Assembly (NCBI GenBank): GCA_012103505.1 | Contig: WLWP01000001.1 | Span: 1,550,001-1,614,000, forward strand | Direction of reading: 5' to 3' | Source of the DNA: Pseudomonadales bacterium | Lineage (GTDB): Bacteria > Pseudomonadota > Gammaproteobacteria > Pseudomonadales > Azotimanducaceae | Length of the DNA stretch: 64,000 bases | Part shown: in pieces, positions 1 through 8,974 of the stretch | Layout of the letters: each line of letters begins with the position of its first letter | Numbering within the stretch: position 1 is the stretch's first letter | Program-made: the position numbers and the translations under genes | Notes under the pieces: model-generated | The model's database searches: none | Seen by the model: only the letters and a program-made list of their open reading frames with translations | Told to the model about the DNA's origin: nothing

Positions 1-698
1 TCTCCGTGGCCAGGGACGACAACGGTGTCTTTATCAATACTGTCAAGCACCGCCTGACAAAACGCGATCATGCCAGCCAGATCGCCGCCGTTGTCCGCGT
101 CGATGAACGGATAACCGCGGTTAAACACATCGCCGAGATGGACCACATTGCTGCCTCGGAAAATGACTGCAGTGTCTCCAGTGGTATGCGCCGGACCTGC
201 GTGAAGTAAGTCAACCTGCTCATCATTGAAATGAAATTGCATTGTGTCGTCATAGGTGATCACTGGCAGCGCACTTTTGGGATAGGCTTTCTGTAGGTAT
301 TTAGCCGAAACCAAGTTAATGACATGATCGCCTAACATCTTTTCGCGAGAATTCGCCTGGCTTACAAGCCAAGTGCCACCAGGTCCGAGCGCAAGATTTC
401 CTTCAGCATGATCGAAATGCCAATGCGTGTTAATCGCAAAGTCCACAGCGCCCCCACCAATCTCGCGAATTGCATCACCTATCTTTGGCATTAGCTCTGG
501 AAACTGGTCGTCAACAATCATCACGCCTTGAGACCCAATACTGACGCCAATATTGCCACCGCCCCCAAACAGTACGTAAAAATTATCAGTTACCTTCTCT
601 GTTTTGATCTCGATCTTGTCGAAATCCCAGCCGAACGCTGTCAGTAACTCATCCAAATTCAATGTATCGTCGTGTGCCCAAGCTGGCACACACAAAAC
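1..698 (-). CDS. MBL-fold metallohydrolase, partial at both ends
   Basis: A zinc-dependent metallo-beta-lactamase-fold hydrolase. The frame is open from about 698 to the left edge of the window, so the C-terminus is not visible. The zinc motif THWHFDH is clear, followed by GPAHTTGD, HLGDVF and a PGHG motif at the edge, in the order expected for the fold. The first readable residues (VLCVPAWA then HDD) look like the end of a secretory signal peptide, but a TGA at 699-701 closes the frame and no ATG precedes it. The 5' end therefore seems lost at a junction with the MFS gene upstream, with which it overlaps in another frame. The fold is certain. The substrate is unknown, and the gene may not be properly translated. 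Confidence 0.75.
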
Positions 699-1500
699 TC
701 AACGAGCTAATCATGATCAGAGGGGCAGCGGCATCATCAAGTCCGAGATCGCGCGTGAACACACCAAGGTTAAATTGCAACGCGCCAAACCCCATATTTA
801 AAGGCACCAGTGCGAGGAAGGGTAGCCAAAACAGACTAGTCGTTAGAATTTCGCGGGCTGACCATACGCGCATGGACGCAACTGCTTCGCCTGACGCAGA
901 GGTTGATGTCTCCTGAATCGGCGGTTCCCGCCTGAGCACCACAAAAGTTAACGGGATAACCAAGGCAATCGACACGTACATCAGTATCTCGACCGTTTCT
1001 CGCCAACCAAACTCAAGCAGCCACCCAGCGACCAACCAAGGAAAAATGATCCCACCGAGACTCGTCCCCATTGCGGATATACCGAGGGCAAGTCCACGTT
1101 CAGAGTGGAACCACTTTGCAACGAGAGTCTGGGATGCGAGTGTCCCCATCATGACTGTCGCCAAAGGCATGAAGGTGCTGTAAATAAGCCAAATCTGCCA
1201 CAGGGCAGTACTGCGTTGGACCAAGAAGAGTCCCGCCCCAAATATCACTGCCCCGGCGAGAATGACCCAACGCAAAGGAAACTGATCAAGCACTCGGCCT
1301 AGAATAGGGCCAAAGACCCCCATACCGATCTGCATCACGGAGATCGTTATCATGACATCGCGGCGAGATGCGCCGAACTCATCCAACCAAGGCAGTGAGA
1401 ACAAGGCGAAACAGTAGACCAGCACGCCAACGCTCACTGCCTGGATAACCAGACTGTAAGCAACAACTACCCAACGGTATGTATTAGTGGCGAGCGCCAC
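649..1500 (-). CDS. MFS transporter, C-terminally truncated
   Basis: A major facilitator superfamily inner-membrane transporter of the small-molecule type. The 283 residues give six N-terminal membrane helices, a cytoplasmic loop near residues 195-215, helix 7 and the start of helix 8. Full-length members run to about 400 residues with 12 helices. After LIMISSLS the frame continues as unrelated sequence for about 15 residues and stops, at the place where the metallohydrolase sequence begins in another frame. It is therefore probably a pseudogene formed by a deletion. The GTG start overlaps the TAG stop of the acyl-CoA dehydrogenase upstream by one base (TAGTG), which implies translational coupling in one operon. 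Confidence 0.75.
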   Translation of the reverse strand: MALATNTYRWVVVAYSLVIQAVSVGVLVYCFALFSLPWLDEFGASRRDVMITISVMQIGMGVFGPILGRVLDQFPLRWVILAGAVIFGAGLFLVQRSTALWQIWLIYSTFMPLATVMMGTLASQTLVAKWFHSERGLALGISAMGTSLGGIIFPWLVAGWLLEFGWRETVEILMYVSIALVIPLTFVVLRREPPIQETSTSASGEAVASMRVWSAREILTTSLFWLPFLALVPLNMGFGALQFNLGVFTRDLGLDDAAAPLIMISSLSFVCASLGTRRYIEFG

Positions 1501-2684
1501 TAATCGGGCAAACTCAAAATTCTCTTCGCAATTATATTGAGTTGTACCTCAGTGGTGCCACCCTCAATCGAATTAGCCTTCGAGCGTAGCCACGCGCGGG
1601 TCTGCGTTTTTTCTTCTTCAGAGAAAGTATCGCCTTCCCAGCCGAGGAACTGGGTGCCCATCGCATTCGCCAACAATTCGTACTTGTTTTTGTTTTGCTC
1701 TGTTCCGTATAGCTTGAAAAAAGAGGACAACGCGCCCGGTGCGCGGCCAGTCTCCGACTCTTCCATGGATCGGCGCATGGTCAGTGAAAATGCACGATCG
1801 TTCACTCGATGCGAGATGATCGAGGTACGCAACGCTGTGTCAGCAATCTTCCCCGTGTCATCTTCGCCGACATATTCCTTCGCAAATTCTTCCAGGGAAC
1901 GTGCCTTCTGACCACCACCGATCCCGCCGATCGAAGAACGCTCGTACTGCAACAGACGTTTGCCGACCGTCCAACCTTTGTTGAGCTCATAGACGAGATT
2001 GCTCTTTGCTACTCGCACCTGGTCTAGAAAAGTCTCACAGAACGGCGACATCCCCGATATGAGTAGGATGGGTTTTACAGATACTCCCGGCGTCTCCATG
2101 TCGAAGAGCACAAAACTGATACCTTCGTGCTTCGGTGCATCTGGATCGGTACGTACGAGGCAGAACATCCAATCAGCAAAATTGGCCCCAGAGGTCCAAA
2201 TCTTCTGACCTGTGACTAAGAAATCATCACCATCGTCTACCGCGGCAGTACGCAGACTTGCCAGGTCGGAACCCGAACCGGGTTCACTGTAACCTTGGCA
2301 CCACCAGATCTCACCGGAAGCGATCTTGGGTAGGTGTTCAGCTTTTTGCTCATCGGTTCCGTACTCTAGAAGCGCTGGACCAATCATGCTGATGCCCATG
2401 CCAACGTGCGGAGGGCGTGCATTGACACGACGCATCTCCTCTTGGAAAACCACAACCTGATTCTTATCTAGTCCGGCACCACCATATTCTGTTGGCCAGC
2501 TCGGCACCGTATAGCCTTTCTCTGCGCAGCGATCCATCCACAATTTTGTGTCCGGGTTCTTGAACTGAGCTCTGCGACCGCCACCGGGTGTTTCATCAGC
2601 AGGCATTGGTGTTCGCATTGACTCTGGACAATTCTCCTCGAGCCAACCACGGACTTCCTCTCTAAAAGCCGCCGTATCCGCCAT
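1500..2684 (-). CDS. Acyl-CoA dehydrogenase
   Basis: A cytoplasmic FAD-dependent acyl-CoA dehydrogenase that introduces the alpha-beta double bond in a CoA thioester. Its 394 residues match the family length. The middle-domain signature YSEPGSGSDLASL and the C-terminal helix GGTTEVQLNIIAKRILSLP are visible. The ATG at 2684 has a strong GGAGGG site six bases upstream. It is the first gene of a short minus-strand operon with the truncated MFS gene. The long N-terminus that begins with an amphipathic helix resembles the FadE17/FadE28-like branch used for branched or cyclic acyl-CoAs rather than straight-chain fatty acids. That substrate idea is inference. Confidence 0.9.
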   Translation of the reverse strand: MADTAAFREEVRGWLEENCPESMRTPMPADETPGGGRRAQFKNPDTKLWMDRCAEKGYTVPSWPTEYGGAGLDKNQVVVFQEEMRRVNARPPHVGMGISMIGPALLEYGTDEQKAEHLPKIASGEIWWCQGYSEPGSGSDLASLRTAAVDDGDDFLVTGQKIWTSGANFADWMFCLVRTDPDAPKHEGISFVLFDMETPGVSVKPILLISGMSPFCETFLDQVRVAKSNLVYELNKGWTVGKRLLQYERSSIGGIGGGQKARSLEEFAKEYVGEDDTGKIADTALRTSIISHRVNDRAFSLTMRRSMEESETGRAPGALSSFFKLYGTEQNKNKYELLANAMGTQFLGWEGDTFSEEEKTQTRAWLRSKANSIEGGTTEVQLNIIAKRILSLPD

Positions 2685-2742
2685 GCTTATCCCTCCGAAA
2701 AACCAGTGATTATAAAGTCGCTTGGCCGATGATGCGAAGCTG

Positions 2743-4434
2743 TTATAACTCGCGTACTAATCGGATACCTCTGTCGCCATTCGGACTAGCCGCGGCATTT
2801 CGGTAAGCGGACTTTGCTTCCACGGCCATGGAGTCCCACGAACCACCGCGGATACCGCGTGATGGACAGCCACCCTGCTCCGACGGTGAGCCGTCGGATG
2901 GGGCTGAAGCGTAGACAGTCAACCCGCAATCGAGCACCCATTCGGAAACGTTGCCGTACATGTCGTATAACCCGAATGTATTTGGTTCATACGACCCGCC
3001 CGGCCCGGGCCGTACCAGTCCATCGTCACACCCTATGACGTCCCACTCGCGATAGCGTTTACGTGCAGAAAGGTCTGCCACATTGCCATAAGTGCATAGA
3101 TCTAAGGGGTCGTTGCCAAAAAAGTAATCTGTGCTCGTCCCAGATCGCGCGGCATATTCCCACTCAGCCTCGCTCGGCAAGCGGTATTTGTTACCGGTTT
3201 GGTCAGACAGCCAATCTGCGTAGGCCTCTGCATCTTTGAACGAAACATAATTCGCAGGGTGACTTGGATCATCCCTGTCCATCTTTGCGTGCACAGGGTG
3301 ACCCGTGGCGCCAGTAAATGCCAAATAGTCCGCAACAGTAACTTCGACTTTGGACATAGAGAAAGGCTGAGTAATGACAACCGTGCGTTCCGGTTTTTCC
3401 GACAGACTGCCGTTGGCATCGCCCATAACAAATTGCCCGTCCGGCAAGATCACCATTTCAGGCCCCTTGCCACCTCGTTTGAGCGCATCTTGGATGATGC
3501 TGCCAGGCTTGACTTGCATGGCCTTGAGGTTGAATGAGACGCTCGCGCCGTTGGCGCCCATCGTGATTCGTTTGTGCTCTGTTCGATGCCCGGGCGCTCG
3601 TGCGCGCACCTCGACTCGACCTGTCGGAATTCGCATCGCTTGAGAATAAGTTTTGCGTTGCGTACGGCCACCGTCATCGTAGATAACAAGCAGTTCCGCC
3701 CCAGCAGGCTTGGCACGCACTCGAAGATCGGCAAGTTGACGCTGGAGCGAAACTTGGTGGAAGTTCTCACCGTAGCGGACTTTGTACCGAAATTCTTGGC
3801 TTGCATAGCCACTTCTACTGATCCGAATCGCGTACTCGCCCATTCGGATACGCATTCTGGGTTCGTATTCATAGTCTTCGCCCACAAACTCTATTTTTGC
3901 ACTGCGCGGGGAAGTAGTGATTGTCAGCGTGCCGTGGGGGTCGATGTTTAGATTGAAGTTAACCTCAAGGTTCTCACCGTGTTTAAGGGTATGTGTCTCC
4001 TCCACGATATGCCGTTCTTCTTGACCCATGCGAATCACATGCGGACCAGAGGATGTAGTCAATTTTACTGGCGTGCGGCCTGGCGCGCGTTCGCCGTCCA
4101 CTTCAACCCAAGCCCCGCGCGGATTTGACAAGAATTCAAACGTACCTTCACCTAGCTCGAATTTGATATGGCGAGTGAGATGATCACCACGCGACAGGTC
4201 TATCGCTTCTACGTGACCGGCAAAGTGCGTATGAAGTACCTCTAGCTTATGAGTTCCGGTCTCGAGCTCTAGCCGATCAATAGGGGTCAACCCGCGTTGA
4301 CGACCGTCAACCCGAACAATCGCACCAGTTGGATCACTCGTAACTGCAACGGTTGCGGTACCAAAAAACTGGTATGCCCAAAACAAGGAGACAACCGCAA
4401 CCACGCCAAGGCCAATTTTCGCATTGTTGTTCAC
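2743..4434 (-). CDS. PEGA-repeat and SUMF1-like domain membrane protein
   Basis: A 563-residue inner-membrane-anchored protein. One N-terminal helix (about residues 7-24) is followed by four PEGA-type beta repeats (about residues 28-300) with motifs such as TSDPTGAIVRVDG and SNPRGAWVEVDG. A C-terminal SUMF1/formylglycine-generating-enzyme-fold domain (about 325-560) shows the hallmarks PERTVVI, YRLPSEAEWEYAAR, YDMYGNVSEWV and RGGSW. The two cysteines that formylglycine-generating enzymes need after RGGSW are absent, so an enzymatic role is unlikely. A binding or scaffold role in the periplasm is inferred. The GTG start has no Shine-Dalgarno site. Instead it overlaps the stop of a repeat-encoded leader ORF (GTGA overlap). 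Confidence 0.85.
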   Translation of the reverse strand: MNNNAKIGLGVVAVVSLFWAYQFFGTATVAVTSDPTGAIVRVDGRQRGLTPIDRLELETGTHKLEVLHTHFAGHVEAIDLSRGDHLTRHIKFELGEGTFEFLSNPRGAWVEVDGERAPGRTPVKLTTSSGPHVIRMGQEERHIVEETHTLKHGENLEVNFNLNIDPHGTLTITTSPRSAKIEFVGEDYEYEPRMRIRMGEYAIRISRSGYASQEFRYKVRYGENFHQVSLQRQLADLRVRAKPAGAELLVIYDDGGRTQRKTYSQAMRIPTGRVEVRARAPGHRTEHKRITMGANGASVSFNLKAMQVKPGSIIQDALKRGGKGPEMVILPDGQFVMGDANGSLSEKPERTVVITQPFSMSKVEVTVADYLAFTGATGHPVHAKMDRDDPSHPANYVSFKDAEAYADWLSDQTGNKYRLPSEAEWEYAARSGTSTDYFFGNDPLDLCTYGNVADLSARKRYREWDVIGCDDGLVRPGPGGSYEPNTFGLYDMYGNVSEWVLDCGLTVYASAPSDGSPSEQGGCPSRGIRGGSWDSMAVEAKSAYRNAAASPNGDRGIRLVREL

Positions 4435-4568
4435 ATCAGTTGTTTCATAGGTTGTTTCATAGGTTGTTTCATAGGTTGTTTCATAGGTTGTTTCATAGGT
4501 TGTTTCATAGGTTGTTTCATAGGTTGTTTCATAGGTTGTTTCATAGGTTGTTTCATAGGTTGTTTCAT
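4431..4568 (-). CDS. Possible 45-residue leader peptide of MKQP repeats
   Basis: A short reading frame encoded almost wholly by the 12-bp tandem repeat. Each unit reads ATG-AAA-CAA-CCT, giving ten MKQP units and an ending MKQLM. Its TGA stop overlaps the GTG start of the PEGA/SUMF1-like gene by the GTGA arrangement. Every repeat unit offers an ATG, so there are many alternative starts. Upstream the frame is open to a TAG near 4607, with no better ATG. Whether it is translated is unknown. The overlap and the lack of a ribosome-binding site for the downstream gene make coupled translation plausible. Confidence 0.35.
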   Translation of the reverse strand: MKQPMKQPMKQPMKQPMKQPMKQPMKQPMKQPMKQPMKQPMKQLM

Positions 4569-4572
4569 AGGT
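4441..4572. repeat. 12-bp tandem repeat, 11 perfect units
   Basis: Eleven identical copies of TGTTTCATAGGT fill this interval. A degenerate tail continues to about 4602 (GTTGTTCTGTTCAGATTGTTCATAGG). It lies between two divergent genes, directly before the GTG start of the PEGA/SUMF1-like gene. The unit length is a multiple of three and four of the six frames stay open, so copy-number change would not shift frame. Perfect identity suggests recent expansion by slippage. It is not a CRISPR, because there are no spacers. Confidence 0.97.
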
Positions 4573-4705
4573 TGGTGGTTGTTCTGTTCAGATTGTTCAT
4601 AGGGTGTAATGGTCCCCTACCGCCATTCCACTGTCCAGCAAGCCAGTATCGACTCTTATCCCAAACCTCACTTACACTGGTTCTTTTACTCGCTAGGCAT
4701 GATCC

Positions 4706-5992
4706 ATGTCCCAATCGCCTGACTTTACAGGTTTCCACACACGAGCCGTGCATGCAGGTGCTCGTCCCGACCCCAACACAGGGTCGCGAGCTCAGCCAAT
4801 TCATCAGACGACAAGCTACGTCTTCGAGGACTCCGAGTCGGCGGCAGCGTATTTCAACCTACAAGAATATGGGAACACCTATTCTCGCATAATGAATCCA
4901 ACCGTCGCCGCGTTGGAGGAGCGCGTTGCGAACCTGGAAGGTGGGGTCGGTGGCGTTGCCTTTGCCTCTGGACTTGCTGCCCAAAGCGCGGCTCTCTTTA
5001 CCTTACTGCAACCTGGTGACCACGTGGTGGCCTCGTCCGCGTTATACGGTGGCACTGTTACTCAGTTCAAGCACTTCCTTCGCAAGCTCTCAGTCGAGCT
5101 TGAATTCGTTGATCCTGAAGACTTTGACGCGTGGCGCGCAAGCGTTAAAGACAACACAAAACTCTTCTTTGGCGAGACAATCGGGAACCCTTCAGGGGCT
5201 ATTCTCGATATCGAAGGTCTTGCTAAGGTTGCTCATGAAGCAGGTGTGCCGCTCATGATCGACAACACTTTCGCAACCCCATTTCTTTGTCGTCCATTCG
5301 AGTTTGGTGCTGACATCATCGTCCACTCGGCAACAAAATTTATGGGCGGACATGGCACCTCCATTGGTGGCATCGTGGTTGAATCCGGAGAGTTTGATTG
5401 GTCGAATGGTCGTTTTCCGATCATTGCTGAGCCCTCCCCGGCTTACCATGGTCTGAAATTCCACGAGACCTTCGGCACGTTTGGCTATCTGATGAAGCTG
5501 CGCGCTGAAACTCTGCGTGACCTTGGTGCGTGTATGAGCCCCTTCAACGCCTTCCTTATTGCACAGGGGATTGAGACATTGCCACTACGCATGCGACAAC
5601 ATGTCAGCAATGCCGAAACCGTCGCTACCTACCTCGCCGAGAGCAAAAAGATCACCGCTGTACACTACGCGGGCTTGAAAGGCGCCAGACAAGAGGCGCT
5701 GGTGAAGAAATACCTACCGAAAGGCGCTGGGGCAGTCTTTTGCTTCGATCTAGCTGGTGGCCGTGATGCTGGGGTCAAACTCATTGAAAATCTTCATCTC
5801 TTCAGCCATCTGGCTAACGTCGGAGATGCAAAGAGCCTCGTCATCCACCCGGCGACGACGACTCATCGACAGCTTAGTGACGAGGAACTCGCTGCCTCTG
5901 GCATCGGTCCAGGCACAATCCGTGTTTCAATTGGGATCGAGGACTCAGACGACCTAATCGCCGATTTGGAACATGCGATCTCAAAACTCTAG
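4706..5992 (+). CDS. metY: O-acetylhomoserine sulfhydrylase
   Basis: A cytoplasmic PLP enzyme of the Cys/Met metabolism family. It joins O-acetylhomoserine with sulfide (or methanethiol) to give homocysteine (or methionine). The 428 residues match MetY rather than the shorter MetB or MetC (about 380-400). The N-terminal TRAVHAGARPD and QTTSYVF motifs, the substrate-side YSRIMNPT motif and the PLP lysine in HSATKFMGGHG (K211) are all present. The start is ATG. It is divergent from the PEGA/SUMF1-like gene and followed after about 35 bases by a CoA-binding protein gene, a neighbour that may share its transcript. Confidence 0.93.
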   Translation: MSQSPDFTGFHTRAVHAGARPDPNTGSRAQPIHQTTSYVFEDSESAAAYFNLQEYGNTYSRIMNPTVAALEERVANLEGGVGGVAFASGLAAQSAALFTLLQPGDHVVASSALYGGTVTQFKHFLRKLSVELEFVDPEDFDAWRASVKDNTKLFFGETIGNPSGAILDIEGLAKVAHEAGVPLMIDNTFATPFLCRPFEFGADIIVHSATKFMGGHGTSIGGIVVESGEFDWSNGRFPIIAEPSPAYHGLKFHETFGTFGYLMKLRAETLRDLGACMSPFNAFLIAQGIETLPLRMRQHVSNAETVATYLAESKKITAVHYAGLKGARQEALVKKYLPKGAGAVFCFDLAGGRDAGVKLIENLHLFSHLANVGDAKSLVIHPATTTHRQLSDEELAASGIGPGTIRVSIGIEDSDDLIADLEHAISKL

Positions 5993-6027
5993 CACTGTTG
6001 AAAAGATCTATAAATAAGGAATCACCT

Positions 6028-6495
6028 ATGTCTTCGTTCGCCGAATGGCAAAAACCAGAAGCCATCCTAAAAGCATTGCACACCAAACGCGTTGCGGTCG
6101 TTGGACTATCCTCCAACGAACTTAGGGCCAGCAATTTCGTTAGTTACTACCTCTCACGCAATGGCTATGAGGTCGTACCTGTTAACCCGCGCGAAGAAAC
6201 GGTTTTCGGACTAAAAAGCTACGACAGCGTGGCAGACATTCCTGGCGAGATCGATATCGTCGATGTCTTTCGCGACCCGAGCGCCGTGCCAGAAATTGCG
6301 CAAGATGCTGTGGCTAAGGGCGCAAAATACCTGTGGTTACAGTTCGGGGTTATCAGTCCAGAAGGTGTAGCTATTGCCGAAGCAGGTGGGGTTGAGTGCA
6401 TCGTTGATCAGTGCATAAAGATCGAACACGCCCGTTACATGGGGCGTATGCATTGGCTCGGTTTCAATACAGATCGGATTTCGGCCCAGCGCTAG
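6028..6495 (+). CDS. CoA-binding domain protein (YccU type)
   Basis: A small cytoplasmic Rossmann-fold protein of the CoA-binding domain family, with the nucleotide-binding motif VAVVGLSSNE near the N-terminus and NYEVVPVNP-like and VDVFRDP motifs further on. The C-terminal half has the conserved WLQFGV and CIKIEHAR segments. The ATG at 6028 (155 residues) is preferred over an upstream in-frame start at 5998 because AAGGA lies eight bases before it. It lies just after metY. The same order occurs in many bacteria and suggests an unspecified link to sulfur metabolism. Confidence 0.85.
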   Translation: MSSFAEWQKPEAILKALHTKRVAVVGLSSNELRASNFVSYYLSRNGYEVVPVNPREETVFGLKSYDSVADIPGEIDIVDVFRDPSAVPEIAQDAVAKGAKYLWLQFGVISPEGVAIAEAGGVECIVDQCIKIEHARYMGRMHWLGFNTDRISAQR

Positions 6496-6610
6496 TAACT
6501 GATACTCACTGCCAACGCTTGCTCCTCTGTTCAAGGGTCACGCGCCTATTGTCCTAAATTAGGTTTTGCGCCAAGCTCATCAGCCATCCCACCTAAACAG
6601 GATGTCTGTT

Positions 6611-7036
6611 ATGTCTAGTCTTGAACGATTCCAAGCCTACGCCGATGCATTCGAACAAACTCTTGCCGACGACAATTGGCAGCGGTTGGAAGAGTATTTC
6701 ACGCCAGATACTTCTTACGACCCAGGGGATGGGACCGTAGCAGTCGGTCGCGAACAAGTGCTTACAAGATTAACGGACGGGGTGAATGGACTAGATCGCC
6801 GTTTTGATTCGCGCGCCCTTTCTGCCACCGAACCTAAACTAGACGGCGATACTGTGTCGTTGTCCTGGCAACTTACGCTAACCAAGGACGGTGCGCCTGA
6901 CCTGGTTTTGAGTGGCGCGGAGCATGCGACATTTAAGGATGGCGCAATCAGCAAAATGCAAGATGTGTTCGACGACGGTACTGGCGAGAGCCTAACCGCT
7001 TGGATGGCGGCACACGGAGATTTGCTGACGTCTTGA
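6611..7036 (+). CDS. NTF2/SnoaL-like protein
   Basis: A 141-residue soluble protein with the NTF2-like alpha+beta cone pattern. It begins with the helix RFQAYADAFEQTL, followed by WQRLEEYFTPDTSYD, a beta-rich middle and the ending ISKMQDVFDDGTG. Such proteins are isomerases, dehydratases or ligand-binding accessories, and the substrate cannot be read from the sequence. The start could also be ATG 6602, but CAGG at 6597-6600 fits ATG 6611 better. In-frame starts further upstream (6566) lack a ribosome-binding site. Confidence 0.7.
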   Translation: MSSLERFQAYADAFEQTLADDNWQRLEEYFTPDTSYDPGDGTVAVGREQVLTRLTDGVNGLDRRFDSRALSATEPKLDGDTVSLSWQLTLTKDGAPDLVLSGAEHATFKDGAISKMQDVFDDGTGESLTAWMAAHGDLLTS

Positions 7037-7126
7037 GTCTACACCCACAACGGCTTCGTCCGTTTAGCGGTTGTGTGAACAACAGAAGCAGGTAAAGTCA
7101 CAACTCTATCTCGACCCGGAGAAAAT

Positions 7127-7549
7127 ATGGATATGCGCTTCTTGGTCACGTTAACTTTGCTTGTTCCGGGCTTTGGAATGGCAGCAGAGACGATCTTACC
7201 CGGCCTGTATGAGACTACTGTCAATACAGAAATTAAGATGGGCGCAATGGAGCTTCCACCTAACACCGCACGCCAGACAACTTGCATTACAGCCGAGGAT
7301 GTCGCGAACGGGCCACCTGTACCACAACCGGGCGACGCGGACTGCGATGTTCAGAAGTACGAGTTTGGCAACGGTAAGCTAAATATGGAAATGGTCTGTT
7401 CGATGCAGGGTGGTGAGGGTCGAATGATCGGAACCGGCTCATATACGAACGATAGCTATGAGATGAATAACCTATTCAAGATGAAAACCCAGGGGATGGA
7501 AATGGAAATGAAATCCGTCGCTCAAGGTCGTCGTATAAAAGACTGCTAG
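7127..7549 (+). CDS. DUF3617 domain protein, exported
   Basis: A 140-residue secreted protein. Residues 1-19 (MDMRFLVTLTLLVPGFGMA) form a signal peptide with likely cleavage before AETILPG. The mature part matches DUF3617 in layout: LPGLYETTV at the start, conserved TTCIT and DCDV cysteines, a methionine-rich NGKLNMEMVC segment, and a final MEMKSVAQGRRIKDC. The spaced cysteines probably form disulfides in the periplasm. A GGAG site lies seven bases before the ATG. Function is unknown for the whole family. Confidence 0.8.
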   Translation: MDMRFLVTLTLLVPGFGMAAETILPGLYETTVNTEIKMGAMELPPNTARQTTCITAEDVANGPPVPQPGDADCDVQKYEFGNGKLNMEMVCSMQGGEGRMIGTGSYTNDSYEMNNLFKMKTQGMEMEMKSVAQGRRIKDC

Positions 7550-7573
7550 CTTGCTGGTTTCAGGCCAATCGAT

Positions 7574-8974
7574 CTAGGCGATGGCATCCTTGACTGCTTT
7601 GCAGGATGCTTCGACCGCTTCAGTCAGATCTTGGCGCCGCTCATCTCCTACACTCTCAGAAAAACAAAAGCTCAAACGCAACTGATCGAGACCCGCTCCC
7701 GGGTTTCTTGCCTTCGCATCTTCTGGATAAAAGTCGTACATCGGGATTACGACAATGCCATGGTCAGCGACTAGCGATTCAATGAAGGCATCGTCCGTTT
7801 GTACTTTGTCCGTTTTGAATGTGAATACAGTAAAGAATCCAGCACCAGGATGAGTCCAACTGAAGTCTTCCGGAAACGCACCTAGCTCGCGCTCCAGAAT
7901 GTTCAGCATGATTTCGCGATTCTCTCTGTAGACGACCAACTTTCTCTCCGCCAGGGGCCACATGCTGTGGAGCAGTTCAAACTCACCATCGTCTGTCTGG
8001 TTGTGTAGGAGCGCTTCAAACCCTCGAAGTGCGCCGGGGTTTTGGAACAACAGGTCCGAACTCGATTCAGTTAGTGCCATCTCCGAGAGGCTGACTTCTT
8101 GCCCATCTGCTATTTTAAGTATGGCTTCACTGTAGAAAAACCCTACCCGCGGTCCAGGAAATCCAATCTTCGATCCCGTAAACAAGTGCACTGTCTGCTC
8201 TGGGTCAAGCGCAAAAAAGGGTTGCGGTCTCGATGCCGCATCCGCGTAATTGATGTAGACGTACGGCGCGTCCTCAACAATCAATATGCCTTCCCGCTTG
8301 GCGATACCGAGAAGTTCTTCTCGACGACGTTGTGAGAATGAAAACCCAGCCGGATTATGTCCGTCTGGTACGGAGTAGTAGAACGGTACAAAGTAACCGT
8401 CCTTTCTTGCTTGTTCGATTTGGGCTGCGAACTGATCCGGAAGCGCGCCCTCTTCGTCCATGTCGACGCTGTAGATACGCGCATGTTGACAAAGACCTGC
8501 ACGAGCGGTGAAGCCAGCGTATGTAGGCGCATCTGTGATGTAAGCCACAGGCAACCCTGGACGCTCAGACATAGAGCAAATTAGATTGATACCACCGGTC
8601 GCACCAACGGTTGGGATCACCCTATTGGGATCAATTGCGACCCCCCAGTCACGACCATAAACTTCCGCAAACGCTGTTCGTGCCGAGATTGGACCAAGCG
8701 TATCGGTATAAGAGTACGACTCGCGAAGATATTCAGGCACCTGGGATTCATCGTTTAACCCTTCCTGGTCTTCCAAGTGCGCAAAGTACGCTGCTTGATG
8801 GCGTAAAAAGTCACGTGGATCTGTAACCTCAGGATGTGGATAACCCGCTCCAAGATGATGGATTTTGAGACCCTTTTTCTGCGCAAGATCACGTAGTCCT
8901 GGCAACGAGGCGGCCATTTTTCGCGTCACCGAAACAGGCTGCAGTTTCAAGTTTGGTGCTTCAAGATTCGCCAC
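7574..8974 (-). CDS. Class I/II aminotransferase (PLP)
   Basis: A fold-type I PLP aminotransferase of 466 residues. The cofactor lysine lies in FTGSKIGFPGPRVGFF, and the NPAG segment (DGHNPAGFSFS) and the DAPYVYINY aspartate site are present. The layout resembles the 2-aminoadipate/aromatic aminotransferase group. The GTG start is preceded only by a weak purine run, and the ORF cannot extend further because no better start lies upstream. It stands alone on the minus strand between the DUF3617 gene and rsgA. The amino donor and acceptor cannot be assigned. Confidence 0.85.
   Translation of the reverse strand: MANLEAPNLKLQPVSVTRKMAASLPGLRDLAQKKGLKIHHLGAGYPHPEVTDPRDFLRHQAAYFAHLEDQEGLNDESQVPEYLRESYSYTDTLGPISARTAFAEVYGRDWGVAIDPNRVIPTVGATGGINLICSMSERPGLPVAYITDAPTYAGFTARAGLCQHARIYSVDMDEEGALPDQFAAQIEQARKDGYFVPFYYSVPDGHNPAGFSFSQRRREELLGIAKREGILIVEDAPYVYINYADAASRPQPFFALDPEQTVHLFTGSKIGFPGPRVGFFYSEAILKIADGQEVSLSEMALTESSSDLLFQNPGALRGFEALLHNQTDDGEFELLHSMWPLAERKLVVYRENREIMLNILERELGAFPEDFSWTHPGAGFFTVFTFKTDKVQTDDAFIESLVADHGIVVIPMYDFYPEDAKARNPGAGLDQLRLSFCFSESVGDERRQDLTEAVEASCKAVKDAIA

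Noticed and set aside
2743..4434. Formylglycine-generating enzyme
   Set aside because: The catalytic cysteines are missing after RGGSW.
4441..4572. CRISPR array
   Set aside because: The 12-bp units are directly adjacent with no spacers and no cas genes are in the window.
4297..4892. Two forward-strand ORFs that read through the 12-bp repeat (IGCF and HRLF repeats)
   Set aside because: They are shadows of the repeat and the PEGA gene on the other strand. They have no ribosome-binding site and overlap the start of metY.
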